From Betaproteobacteria bacterium (GTDB lineage: Bacteria > Pseudomonadota > Gammaproteobacteria > Burkholderiales > Burkholderiaceae_E), in the NCBI GenBank assembly GCA_016868095.1, contig VGHV01000183.1, positions 1 through 5,474 on the forward strand: 5,474 nucleotides of DNA, read 5' to 3'. Below the pieces are notes generated by a model. The model searched no databases. It was not told the origin of the DNA and saw only the letters and a program-made list of their open reading frames with translations. Numbering within the stretch: position 1 is the stretch's first letter; every line of letters begins with the position of its first letter. Position numbers and translations under genes: made by a program. Below, in pieces: positions 1 through 5,474 of the stretch.

Positions 1-1
1 G

Positions 2-385
2 TCTCTGCCGAAACGGCCTATCCTAGTTGCTGACACCACGGTTGCCATCGGTGGTCGGATTCTCGGAAAGCCCAAAGACGCCGAAGAAGCCATCAACATG
101 CTACAAGATTTATCCGGACGACGGCATCGCGTGATTACTTCGGTGGCTTGTGTAAAAACTTCAGAGCGTATTTTTATGCGCACTGAAGTCGCCAAGGTGT
201 GGTTCGCTCGTCTTCGTGACCATGAGATTCGTGCCTACGTCGCAAGCGGCGACCCGATGGATAAAGCAGGTGCTTATGGCATTCAGGGACAGGCGGGAAG
301 CTTTGTAAGACGAATCGAAGGGACGCAAAGTGGGATCATGGGTCTGCCCTTGTATCTCACGGCCAAGGTTTTGGGACTGCGCTAG
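2..385 (+). CDS. maf: Maf-family nucleoside triphosphate pyrophosphatase, YhdE type (5'-truncated)
   Basis: This is the C-terminal 127 residues of a Maf protein; the start lies left of the window. Full Maf proteins are about 190-200 aa, so roughly a third is missing, including the N-terminal SxSPRR-type loop. Maf proteins hydrolyse non-canonical or excess NTPs to NMP and pyrophosphate in the cytoplasm. Numbering from the first visible residue, the catalytic Asp is D11 in VADTTVA and the family Lys is K23 in LGKP, twelve residues later as in E. coli YhdE. Also present are GRRHRVIT (about 39-46), the DKAGAYGIQG block (about 87-96) and IMGLPLY near the end. The GIQG form, rather than the YceF-type sequence, points to the YhdE subfamily (dTTP/UTP pyrophosphatase); that specificity is inferred. 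The frame is open from base 2 with no internal stop, and the stop TAG lies 3 bp before rng. The internal ATG at 98 is not the true start because the catalytic Asp is upstream of it. Confidence 0.93.
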   Translation, partial: SLPKRPILVADTTVAIGGRILGKPKDAEEAINMLQDLSGRRHRVITSVACVKTSERIFMRTEVAKVWFARLRDHEIRAYVASGDPMDKAGAYGIQGQAGSFVRRIEGTQSGIMGLPLYLTAKVLGLR

Positions 386-388
386 ACG

Positions 389-1873
389 ATGCTTGAAGAA
401 CTCCTGATTCATGCCTGTTCGCACGAGACACGAGTCGCCCTGGTGCGGCAAGGCGCCGTGCAAGAAGTATTCATCGAGCGCGCCGTTACAAGAGGCCTTG
501 TTGGCAATATTTATCTCGGCAAGGTCAACCGAGTCTTGCCGGGTATGCAATCTGCATTTATTGATATCGGTCTAGAACGTGCAGCGTTCTTACATGTTGC
601 CGATCTCTGGCAGGCACGTCAGCTCGGTGCGAGGCAAGAGCAGCGTGATGAACAACGATTAAGCGCGATACAAATCGAAAAAACGCTTTTTGTGGGGCAA
701 CCGCTTTTGGTCCAGGTGATAAAGGATCCGCTTGGCACAAAAGGCGCCCGACTCTCTACCCAAATAAGTATTGCCGGGCGACTCCTTGTATACCTGCCTC
801 AGTCAAAGCATATTGGCATCTCGACCCGAATCGACCAGGAAAGCGATCGCGAGGGTTTGCGTCAGCGCATTCAGAACCTGATGCCCGCTGAAGAACGCGG
901 TGGCTTTATCGTCCGCACTTCGGCCGAGCAAGCAGACGACGAAGCCCTGGCTATCGATATCGCTTACCTTAGGCAGCGCTGGCAGGAAATACTAGGTTTG
1001 AGTCAACAGCTGCCTGCAAGCTCGCTTCTCTATCAGGAGTTAAGCCTCAGCGAACGCTGTCTGCGCGATGTGGTCGGCGAATCGACAGCAAGCGTTCGCG
1101 TGGATCAGGCAAGCGAGCTCGAGCACTTGAGTCGCTTTGCGCGCGCCTACATGCCTGGCGTGGAAGAGAAATTTCGCTTGTATCGGGGCGACAGGCCAAT
1201 TTTTGATTTATATAACATTGAAGCAGAGATCGAGCGTGCACTTGCCCGGCGAGTCGATCTGAAATCGGGTGGCTACCTGATGATCGATCAGACTGAGGCA
1301 TTAACAACCGTTGATGTCAACACCGGAGGCTATGTCGGTGGAAAGAATTTTGACGATACAGTTTTCAAGACCAATATGGAAGCAGCCCATGCCATTGCCA
1401 GGCAGCTTCGCCTGCGCAACCTGGGTGGCATTATCGTTATTGATTTCATCGACATGCATCATGAGCACCATCGTGAGGCTGTGCTGCATGAGTTAAGAAA
1501 AGCGCTGGCTAGCGATCGAACCCGTAGTTCGGTGCTTGGCTTCACAGGGCTAGGTCTTGTTGAAATGACACGTAAACGTACCCGGGAGTCGCTTGCCCAT
1601 GTGCTGCGCGAAGCCTGTCCGATGTGTGAGGGCAAAGGTGAAGTAAAAACAGCCCGCAGCGTTTGTTATGAAATTTTAAGAGAAATCCGACGCGAGGCCA
1701 GCCAGTTCGATCCAAAAGGCTTTCGCATCATCGCCAACCCCCAGGTCATCGATCTATTTCTTGATGAAGAGTCGGCAACGCTAGCCTGCCTTAGCGAGGA
1801 CATCGGAAAGCCGGTTTCACTGGCCGTGGAGGCGAGCTATAGCCAAGAGCACTACGATATTGTGCTGAGCTAG
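389..1873 (+). CDS. rng: Ribonuclease G
   Basis: This is a complete 494-aa RNase E/G-family endoribonuclease; E. coli RNase G is about 489 aa. In the cytoplasm RNase G matures the 5' end of 16S rRNA and takes part in decay of some mRNAs, preferring 5'-monophosphorylated RNA. The N-terminal S1-like RNA-binding domain covers about residues 35-125 (GNIYLGKVNRVLPGMQSAF and GTKGARLST are diagnostic). The DNase I-like catalytic domain carries the metal-binding Asp residues D309 (TTVDVNTGG, with N311) and D352 (VIDFIDM). The Zn-link motif is C410-P-M-C413, followed by EGKG. There is no long RNase E-type C-terminal scaffold arm, so this is RNase G rather than RNase E. The ATG start matches the usual N-terminus (ELLIHACSHETRVAL). 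No good Shine-Dalgarno sequence lies just before it, and the Maf stop is 3 bp upstream, so translational coupling to maf is likely. All key residues seem intact. Confidence 0.97.
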   Translation: MLEELLIHACSHETRVALVRQGAVQEVFIERAVTRGLVGNIYLGKVNRVLPGMQSAFIDIGLERAAFLHVADLWQARQLGARQEQRDEQRLSAIQIEKTLFVGQPLLVQVIKDPLGTKGARLSTQISIAGRLLVYLPQSKHIGISTRIDQESDREGLRQRIQNLMPAEERGGFIVRTSAEQADDEALAIDIAYLRQRWQEILGLSQQLPASSLLYQELSLSERCLRDVVGESTASVRVDQASELEHLSRFARAYMPGVEEKFRLYRGDRPIFDLYNIEAEIERALARRVDLKSGGYLMIDQTEALTTVDVNTGGYVGGKNFDDTVFKTNMEAAHAIARQLRLRNLGGIIVIDFIDMHHEHHREAVLHELRKALASDRTRSSVLGFTGLGLVEMTRKRTRESLAHVLREACPMCEGKGEVKTARSVCYEILREIRREASQFDPKGFRIIANPQVIDLFLDEESATLACLSEDIGKPVSLAVEASYSQEHYDIVLS

Positions 1874-1904
1874 GCTACTTACTCGCCCACGATCGAATGA
1901 TCGC

Positions 1905-2489
1905 TTACTTCGAAGAAGACTTATCGCGCGGAACACGACCTAATAAATAGAACTCTGGGTTGGGCATCATGCCCGACAAATTAGCCATCCGATTGCTCAA
2001 CGCAAAAAAGGCTGCAATGGCTCCAATATCCCAAGCATCTTCGTCATTGAGTCCATGCTCATGAAGCATTTCGAAATCGAGATCTTCAAGGGTATCGGAT
2101 TCAAAAGCGACCTTCATCGCGAAGTCAAGAATGGCTCGTTGTCGCGGGGTGATGTCGGCTTTGCGATGGTTGATCGCAATTTGGTCGGCAAGAAGCGGCT
2201 TTTTCTCAAAAATTCTCAATAGGGCGCCATGTGCGACCACGCAATACAAGCACTGATTAGCAGCACTTGTAGCCACCACAATCATTTCGCGTTCGCCCTT
2301 CGAGAGATTGCCCTCCTTGAGCATCAAGGCATCGTGATACGCGAAAAAAGCACGAAACTCAGCAGGCCGCCTTGCCAGCTTTAGAAACACATGGGGCACA
2401 AAGCCCGATTTCTCCTGCACCTTGAGCATCATGTCGCGGATGTCGGCAGGTACTGAGTCGAGGGTAGGTAAAGGAAATCGTTCAGACAT
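1905..2489 (-). CDS. Peroxidase-related (AhpD-like, carboxymuconolactone decarboxylase superfamily) protein
   Basis: This small all-helical redox protein is 194 aa from the chosen ATG. It belongs to the AhpD/CMD superfamily and resembles the 'uncharacterised peroxidase-related enzyme' group. Counting from that ATG, the active-site motif is C80-L-Y-C83-x3-H87, preceded by E68 in KGEREM. This is the E...CxxC...H arrangement used by AhpD for thiol-based peroxide reduction, but the His found between the two Cys in mycobacterial AhpD is Tyr here. The N-terminal block PHVFLKLARRP and the C-terminal ALSNRMANLSGMMPN fit the family. No signal peptide or membrane segment is visible, so it is probably cytoplasmic. 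The frame could also begin at GTG 2495 (overlapping the upstream stop as GTGA), but GGAG at 2498-2501 sits 8 bases from the ATG and only 2 from the GTG, so the ATG is preferred. It is the last gene of the leftward envelope operon. Substrate and reductant are unknown. Confidence 0.9.
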   Translation of the reverse strand: MSERFPLPTLDSVPADIRDMMLKVQEKSGFVPHVFLKLARRPAEFRAFFAYHDALMLKEGNLSKGEREMIVVATSAANQCLYCVVAHGALLRIFEKKPLLADQIAINHRKADITPRQRAILDFAMKVAFESDTLEDLDFEMLHEHGLNDEDAWDIGAIAAFFALSNRMANLSGMMPNPEFYLLGRVPRDKSSSK

Positions 2490-2491
2490 AG

Positions 2492-3325
2492 TCACTTCTC
2501 CAAAGTAGATTGCGTTGATATAGGCTCAGCTGCAAGGCTGTAGCGCAAATAAGTACCCCAGGCGTTGGCAAGGGCGAGCCTTAAGCCGTTATAACCATCA
2601 AGACAGCCCAAACGAAACACAAAACCCCGCGTGAAGGTCCAAATCGCATGCAAGACACCGTGCACAGGACCCACCGAGCCTCGCGATCGCATACGCGCCA
2701 CGCTCAGTTCGGCGTAGAGCCGAGCCTTGGACATTGCATCGGCCCAGTCCTGAATCGACTGATGCAACATAAGGCCAGACAATTCGCCCACCGACCCTCG
2801 GACCTGCACCGACTCATGAACCGCGAGTTCTGAAAATCGCCCGCAGTCGCGGCGAAAAAGTCGAAGCACCTTATCTCTGCGCCAATCACCAAAGCGCATA
2901 TATTGACCTGCAAAACTGGATCGCCGCCTAAAGCGGTAAGCACTCATGATGGCGTGCGCTTGGACTTGCCCCTTGTCTTCATGGATATCGCCCGTTGCCC
3001 TATCGCGATCGGCACCCTCATGATTGTCCAAACCAATAACCCGACTGATCTCGGCACGTAAGCTCGCATCGAATTGTTCGTCGGCATCGACCGACAAAAC
3101 CCAATGACCTTGGGCAAGATCAAGCGCACGATTTTTTTGAGGGCCAAATCCAGGCCAATCGGTTTGCAATAATTTAGCGCCGAATCGCTTGCAAATCGCT
3201 TGGGTTCCATCGGTTGAACCAGAATCGACAACGATCAACTCATCGTGGTCTGGGAGTGACCGAAGACATTGTTCGATCAACTCAGCCTCGTTGAGCGTGA
3301 TGATAATCACTGAGAGGCGAATCAA
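2492..3325 (-). CDS. Family 2 glycosyltransferase, LPS-core type (WaaE/KdtX-like)
   Basis: This 277-aa GT-A fold glycosyltransferase probably transfers a sugar from a nucleotide-sugar donor to LPS core or another lipid-linked glycan at the cytoplasmic face of the inner membrane. The N-terminal Rossmann-like strand is LSVIIITLNEA (residues 4-14). Nucleotide binding is marked by VVDSGSTDGT (32-41, D34), and the metal-binding DxD-type motif is D80-A-D82 in LSVDADEQ. FGPQKNRAL (60-68) and VHESV (169-173) are typical of the WaaE/KdtX-like group, whose known members add glucose to heptose; donor and acceptor here are inferred only. A polar, acidic stretch at about 98-125 looks longer than in usual relatives. 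The start is TTG, overlapping the ligase stop as TTGA, with AAGGA at 3333-3337 spaced 7 bases away. A later start would remove the first beta-strand. It lies between the ligase and AhpD-like genes in the same operon. Confidence 0.92.
   Translation of the reverse strand: MIRLSVIIITLNEAELIEQCLRSLPDHDELIVVDSGSTDGTQAICKRFGAKLLQTDWPGFGPQKNRALDLAQGHWVLSVDADEQFDASLRAEISRVIGLDNHEGADRDRATGDIHEDKGQVQAHAIMSAYRFRRRSSFAGQYMRFGDWRRDKVLRLFRRDCGRFSELAVHESVQVRGSVGELSGLMLHQSIQDWADAMSKARLYAELSVARMRSRGSVGPVHGVLHAIWTFTRGFVFRLGCLDGYNGLRLALANAWGTYLRYSLAAEPISTQSTLEK
2498..2501 (-). promoter_or_regulatory. Ribosome binding site that decides the ATG start of the AhpD-like gene
   Basis: On the minus strand, GGAG (extended GGAGA) lies 8 bases before the ATG at 2489 but only 2 bases before the alternative GTG at 2495. 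It sits within the last codons of the glycosyltransferase gene. The spacing favours the ATG and a 2-bp gap rather than a GTGA overlap. Confidence 0.6.
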
Positions 3326-4590
3326 GGCTTCGTCCTTCCCTGCCTGCGCTCACGTCTTGCGCGGGGTTGAAGCTTTTGCGGTTCGGCGTTTGATAATGCC
3401 GATTCGGGCTTGGCCTGATTCGGTGCGCGCAAGCCTGAAAGACATAGCAGCATCAGTATCAGGAAAAAGCGTGATGCTGCACCATCATGTGTCCAAGTGT
3501 TGAACACACTACCAGCGACAAAGCTTACAAGTAAGATCCGAAAAGCAACCGCTTCAAATCCTGTAAGCCAGGCTGCCGCTTGCCAAAGTGCTGCCAAAAG
3601 CCCAAGGAATAAAAATAAGCCAATTAGTCCCTGCTCGACTGCAATGAGCAGGTAACTGCTATGAGGATTAGCACTGCTTGCGGGTCCCTGAACCTGGGGT
3701 TGCAAACCGCGATAAACCTCCGACCAACTACCGATACCATGACCGATTAAGGGCCGGTCACGGATTGCTATGAGCGAGGCTCGCCAATAAACAGCACGCA
3801 ATCCTTCACTGGTTTGTTGAGCTTGGGTTTGTTGCGCAGCTCCGTATCGATCGAAGTCAAGCGCGTCAGCGAATCGGGCTTGCAAGGCTGGGTTGAGCGT
3901 GAATGCCGCTAAAGCTAGCGCACCTGACGCAGCAAGAATAGGCAGACGCCAAGGCTTAAGTGCAGCCGCGTACCAAAAGGCAACCGCAAGGCCTAATGCA
4001 AAGACCAAAAAGCCGGTTCGATTACCAATAATTAAGAGCGGCAATCCAAGGGCAATTGCACAAACCCAACGCCAGCGACCCTCTAGCCAAACCAGCGATA
4101 ACAGCGCAGCGAAGGCCAACATCCAAGTCGCCTGAATATTGCCATGGGGTATGCGCTTGTTCATGCACTCATAAGCATGCGGATATGGGGTCCAATCCAC
4201 CGCACAATCAATACCGACGTAAATCGCCCAAACTGCAACAATTAATTGAACGGCGATAAAAGCACGCCAAATACCGTGCCGGACGTCATCGGTCATCATG
4301 AATCCTGCTGCCGGAATCAAAATGAGCCAGCGCGACCAATCGGAAAGCGCAAGCAAAGGGCTGACGGCCTCTGACCATGCAAGCGTGACCAAACCCCAAA
4401 CGAGGAAGAGCATCGCCGATAACAACAAGGGAAGTCGCGAAAAGCGCTGCTTCACAAGTGCAGGCTCAAGCGAAGCCAGACTTATAAGAAGCGTCACAGC
4501 AAACCCAAGTGATAAGCCGGCAATTCCAAAGCTGCCCATACAAATGGTGATCAGCAGACAAGACCCCCAGACACGACGCGCCAGATTCAT
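3322..4590 (-). CDS. O-antigen ligase / polymerase family membrane protein (WaaL-like)
   Basis: This 422-aa polytopic inner-membrane protein belongs to the Wzy/WaaL/PglL superfamily. Such enzymes move a polyprenyl-linked glycan onto lipid A-core (WaaL), onto another glycan (Wzy) or onto protein (PglL) in the periplasm. By eye I place about 12 membrane segments: 8-24, 25-40, 53-72, 86-99, 108-127, 152-169, 173-189, 192-210, 215-232, 312-340, 348-365 and 373-387. With the N-terminus inside, the large loop at about 233-311 is periplasmic. It carries RDRPLIGHGIGSW (277-289) and ends at NPHSSYL (H310), matching the conserved WaaL His. GNRTGF (R191) matches the family's SRG-like Arg motif. The tail at 389-422 is strongly basic and would be cytoplasmic. 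C129 and C142 lie in another predicted periplasmic loop. The neighbours (MsbA-like exporter, core-type glycosyltransferase) favour a LPS ligase role, but polymerase or protein-glycosylating activity cannot be excluded. Confidence 0.88.
   Translation of the reverse strand: MNLARRVWGSCLLITICMGSFGIAGLSLGFAVTLLISLASLEPALVKQRFSRLPLLLSAMLFLVWGLVTLAWSEAVSPLLALSDWSRWLILIPAAGFMMTDDVRHGIWRAFIAVQLIVAVWAIYVGIDCAVDWTPYPHAYECMNKRIPHGNIQATWMLAFAALLSLVWLEGRWRWVCAIALGLPLLIIGNRTGFLVFALGLAVAFWYAAALKPWRLPILAASGALALAAFTLNPALQARFADALDFDRYGAAQQTQAQQTSEGLRAVYWRASLIAIRDRPLIGHGIGSWSEVYRGLQPQVQGPASSANPHSSYLLIAVEQGLIGLFLFLGLLAALWQAAAWLTGFEAVAFRILLVSFVAGSVFNTWTHDGAASRFFLILMLLCLSGLRAPNQAKPESALSNAEPQKLQPRARRERRQGRTKP
3333..3337 (-). 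promoter_or_regulatory. Ribosome binding site that decides the TTG start of the glycosyltransferase
   Basis: On the minus strand, AAGGA (within GGAAGGA) lies 7 bases before the TTG at 3325. It sits inside the last codons of the ligase gene. Its near-ideal sequence and spacing make the rare TTG codon credible as the start. Confidence 0.65.
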
Positions 4591-4599
4591 GCCCTACTT

Positions 4600-4604
4600 C
4601 CCTT
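4600..4604 (-). promoter_or_regulatory. Ribosome binding site of the ligase gene
   Basis: On the minus strand, AAGGG lies 9 bases before the ATG at 4590, within the purine-rich 28-bp spacer that follows the msbA-like stop. It supports this ATG as the start and shows that the ligase can recruit ribosomes independently of the upstream gene. Confidence 0.6.
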
Positions 4605-4618
4605 CGCTTTCGTCTTCA

Positions 4619-5474
4619 TTAAGTCAGCTCACCCGCCTGGCAAAGTCTGGCGTACAGACCATCGCGTGCGAGCAAGCTCTCATGGTCTCCGCTTTCGATA
4701 ATCCGTCCGGCCTGCATCACAATGATTCTATCGGCATGAATGACCGTCGAAAGGCGGTGTGCAATGGTGAGCGTTGTACGCCCCTTCATCAAGGTTTCAA
4801 GCGCTATTTGAACCGCACGCTCAGACTCGGTATCAAGTGCCGAGGTTGCCTCATCCAATATAAGAATGGGAGCATTCTTCAAAAGCGCTCGGGCAATCGC
4901 AAGCCTTTGTCGTTGACCGCCTGATAATCGTGCGCCATTCTCGCCAATGAAACTATGGAGCCCTTGCGCTTGCGCATCGACCCAGTCAAGTAAATTCGCA
5001 TGGCCGAGTGCCTCACGAATCGCAGCTTCGCTTGCTCCGCGCTGCGCCCCATAGGCAACGTTTGCTGCAATGCTATCGTCAAAAAGCCTCACATCCTGGC
5101 TCACGATCGCAATCTGTTGTCGTAAGACTGATAGCGTTATTGTAGTGATATCGATGTCATCGATTCGAATACATCCCTGCTGTGGGTGGTAAAGCCGAGG
5201 AATAAGGTTTACAAGGCTGGTTTTTCCGGAGCCCGATGGCCCAACCAAGGCAAGATGCTCGCCTGCTCGCAAGCTGAGGCTGATATCACGAAGCGCAGGC
5301 AAAGCAGCCCCTGGGTAACTGAGCTCAATACCCTCAAAACGCAAAGCACCTTGCAATCTGGCCGCCTGTGCCTTGCCCTGATCCTTCTCTCTGGGCTCAT
5401 CAATCAGTGCAAACACCGACTCGCAAGCGGTCAGCGTCGTTTGAATCGGGCCGCCAAGATTTGACAGGTTTCTC
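4619..5474 (-). CDS. msbA: MsbA-like lipid A / glycolipid ABC exporter, C-terminal ATPase half (5'-truncated)
   Basis: The visible part is about 284 codons, open to the right edge of the window; the gene's start and transmembrane domain lie beyond it. MsbA homodimers flip lipid A-core across the inner membrane using ATP; full proteins are near 580-600 aa. The stretch at 5414-5473 reads as the end of the last transmembrane helix and linker (NLGGPIQ...ACESVFALIDEP), like MsbA. The GTG at 5416 is therefore an internal Val codon, not a start. The ATPase domain is complete: Walker A GPSGSGKTS (about 5216-5242), Q-loop VSQDVRLFDDSI (near 5070-5105), signature LSGGQRQR (about 4904-4927), Walker B ILILDEATSALD (about 4832-4867) and H-loop His in TIAHRLST (4757-4759). 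It is the most upstream visible gene of the leftward operon, with its TAA stop 28 bp before the ligase ATG. A different lipid-linked glycan flippase of the same family (PglK-like) is the main alternative. Confidence 0.93.
   Translation of the reverse strand, partial: RNLSNLGGPIQTTLTACESVFALIDEPREKDQGKAQAARLQGALRFEGIELSYPGAALPALRDISLSLRAGEHLALVGPSGSGKTSLVNLIPRLYHPQQGCIRIDDIDITTITLSVLRQQIAIVSQDVRLFDDSIAANVAYGAQRGASEAAIREALGHANLLDWVDAQAQGLHSFIGENGARLSGGQRQRLAIARALLKNAPILILDEATSALDTESERAVQIALETLMKGRTTLTIAHRLSTVIHADRIIVMQAGRIIESGDHESLLARDGLYARLCQAGELT

Noticed and set aside
161..550. A 129-codon minus-strand open frame antisense to maf and rng
   Set aside because: Both overlapped genes carry strong family motifs in the other strand; the antisense translation has no recognisable pattern.
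1890..1903. Inverted repeat CGATC-GAAT-GATCG in the convergent gap as a terminator
   Set aside because: The stem is only 5 bp and is not followed by a T-run in either direction, so it is too weak to call.
2493..2495. GTG start for the AhpD-like protein (196 aa) overlapping the upstream stop
   Set aside because: The Shine-Dalgarno core would be only 2 bases away, while the ATG at 2489 has ideal spacing; it remains a minor alternative.
843..2690. Two GCGATCGC octamers (843-850 and 2683-2690), reminiscent of the cyanobacterial HIP1 repeat
   Set aside because: Only two copies, both inside coding sequence, and the gene content is proteobacterial; chance or codon use explains them.
4298..4924. 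A 208-codon plus-strand open frame spanning the ligase 5' end and the ABC exporter 3' end
   Set aside because: It lies antisense to two confidently identified genes and shows no recognisable domain, with composition typical of a shadow frame.
5414..5416. GTG as the start codon of the ABC protein
   Set aside because: The frame stays open to the window edge and the upstream residues match the MsbA linker region, so it is an internal Val codon.

Overview
The window looks like ordinary chromosome from a Gram-negative proteobacterium. It carries an MsbA-type ABC exporter, an O-antigen-ligase-family membrane protein and a core-LPS-type glycosyltransferase, which imply an outer membrane with LPS. 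The maf–rng pair is also typical of proteobacteria. Protein flavour suggests a betaproteobacterium, perhaps Burkholderiales, but this is a low-confidence impression. Coding density is close to total: the largest non-coding gap is 31 bp. No tRNA, rRNA, CRISPR array, insertion sequence or long repeat was found.

Layout. The left third, on the + strand, holds the 3' end of a Maf nucleotide pyrophosphatase gene, cut by the left edge. It is followed after 3 bp by a complete rng gene (ribonuclease G, 494 aa). The right two thirds, on the - strand, read from right to left: the C-terminal nucleotide-binding half of an MsbA-like ABC exporter (cut by the right edge), a 12-TM O-antigen-ligase-like protein, a family-2 glycosyltransferase, and a small AhpD-like peroxidase-related protein. 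Gaps in this series are 28 bp, a 4-bp overlap (TTGA) and 2 bp, so it is very probably one operon. The two gene groups converge with 31 bp between their stop codons.

How the genes work together. The msbA / ligase / glycosyltransferase set fits one job: flip lipid A-core or a lipid-linked glycan across the inner membrane, modify its core sugars on the cytoplasmic side, and ligate polymer to it on the periplasmic side. The AhpD-like gene at the end has no evident glycan role and may simply be co-transcribed. Maf (nucleotide house-cleaning) and RNase G (rRNA 5' maturation, mRNA decay) are a conserved housekeeping pair.

I did not find a clearly new system. The points most worth a second look are the glycosyltransferase (TTG start, extra acidic/polar segment), the ligase (periplasmic cysteine pair, basic cytoplasmic tail, uncertain acceptor), the attachment of a redox protein to an envelope operon, and the terminator-poor convergent junction.
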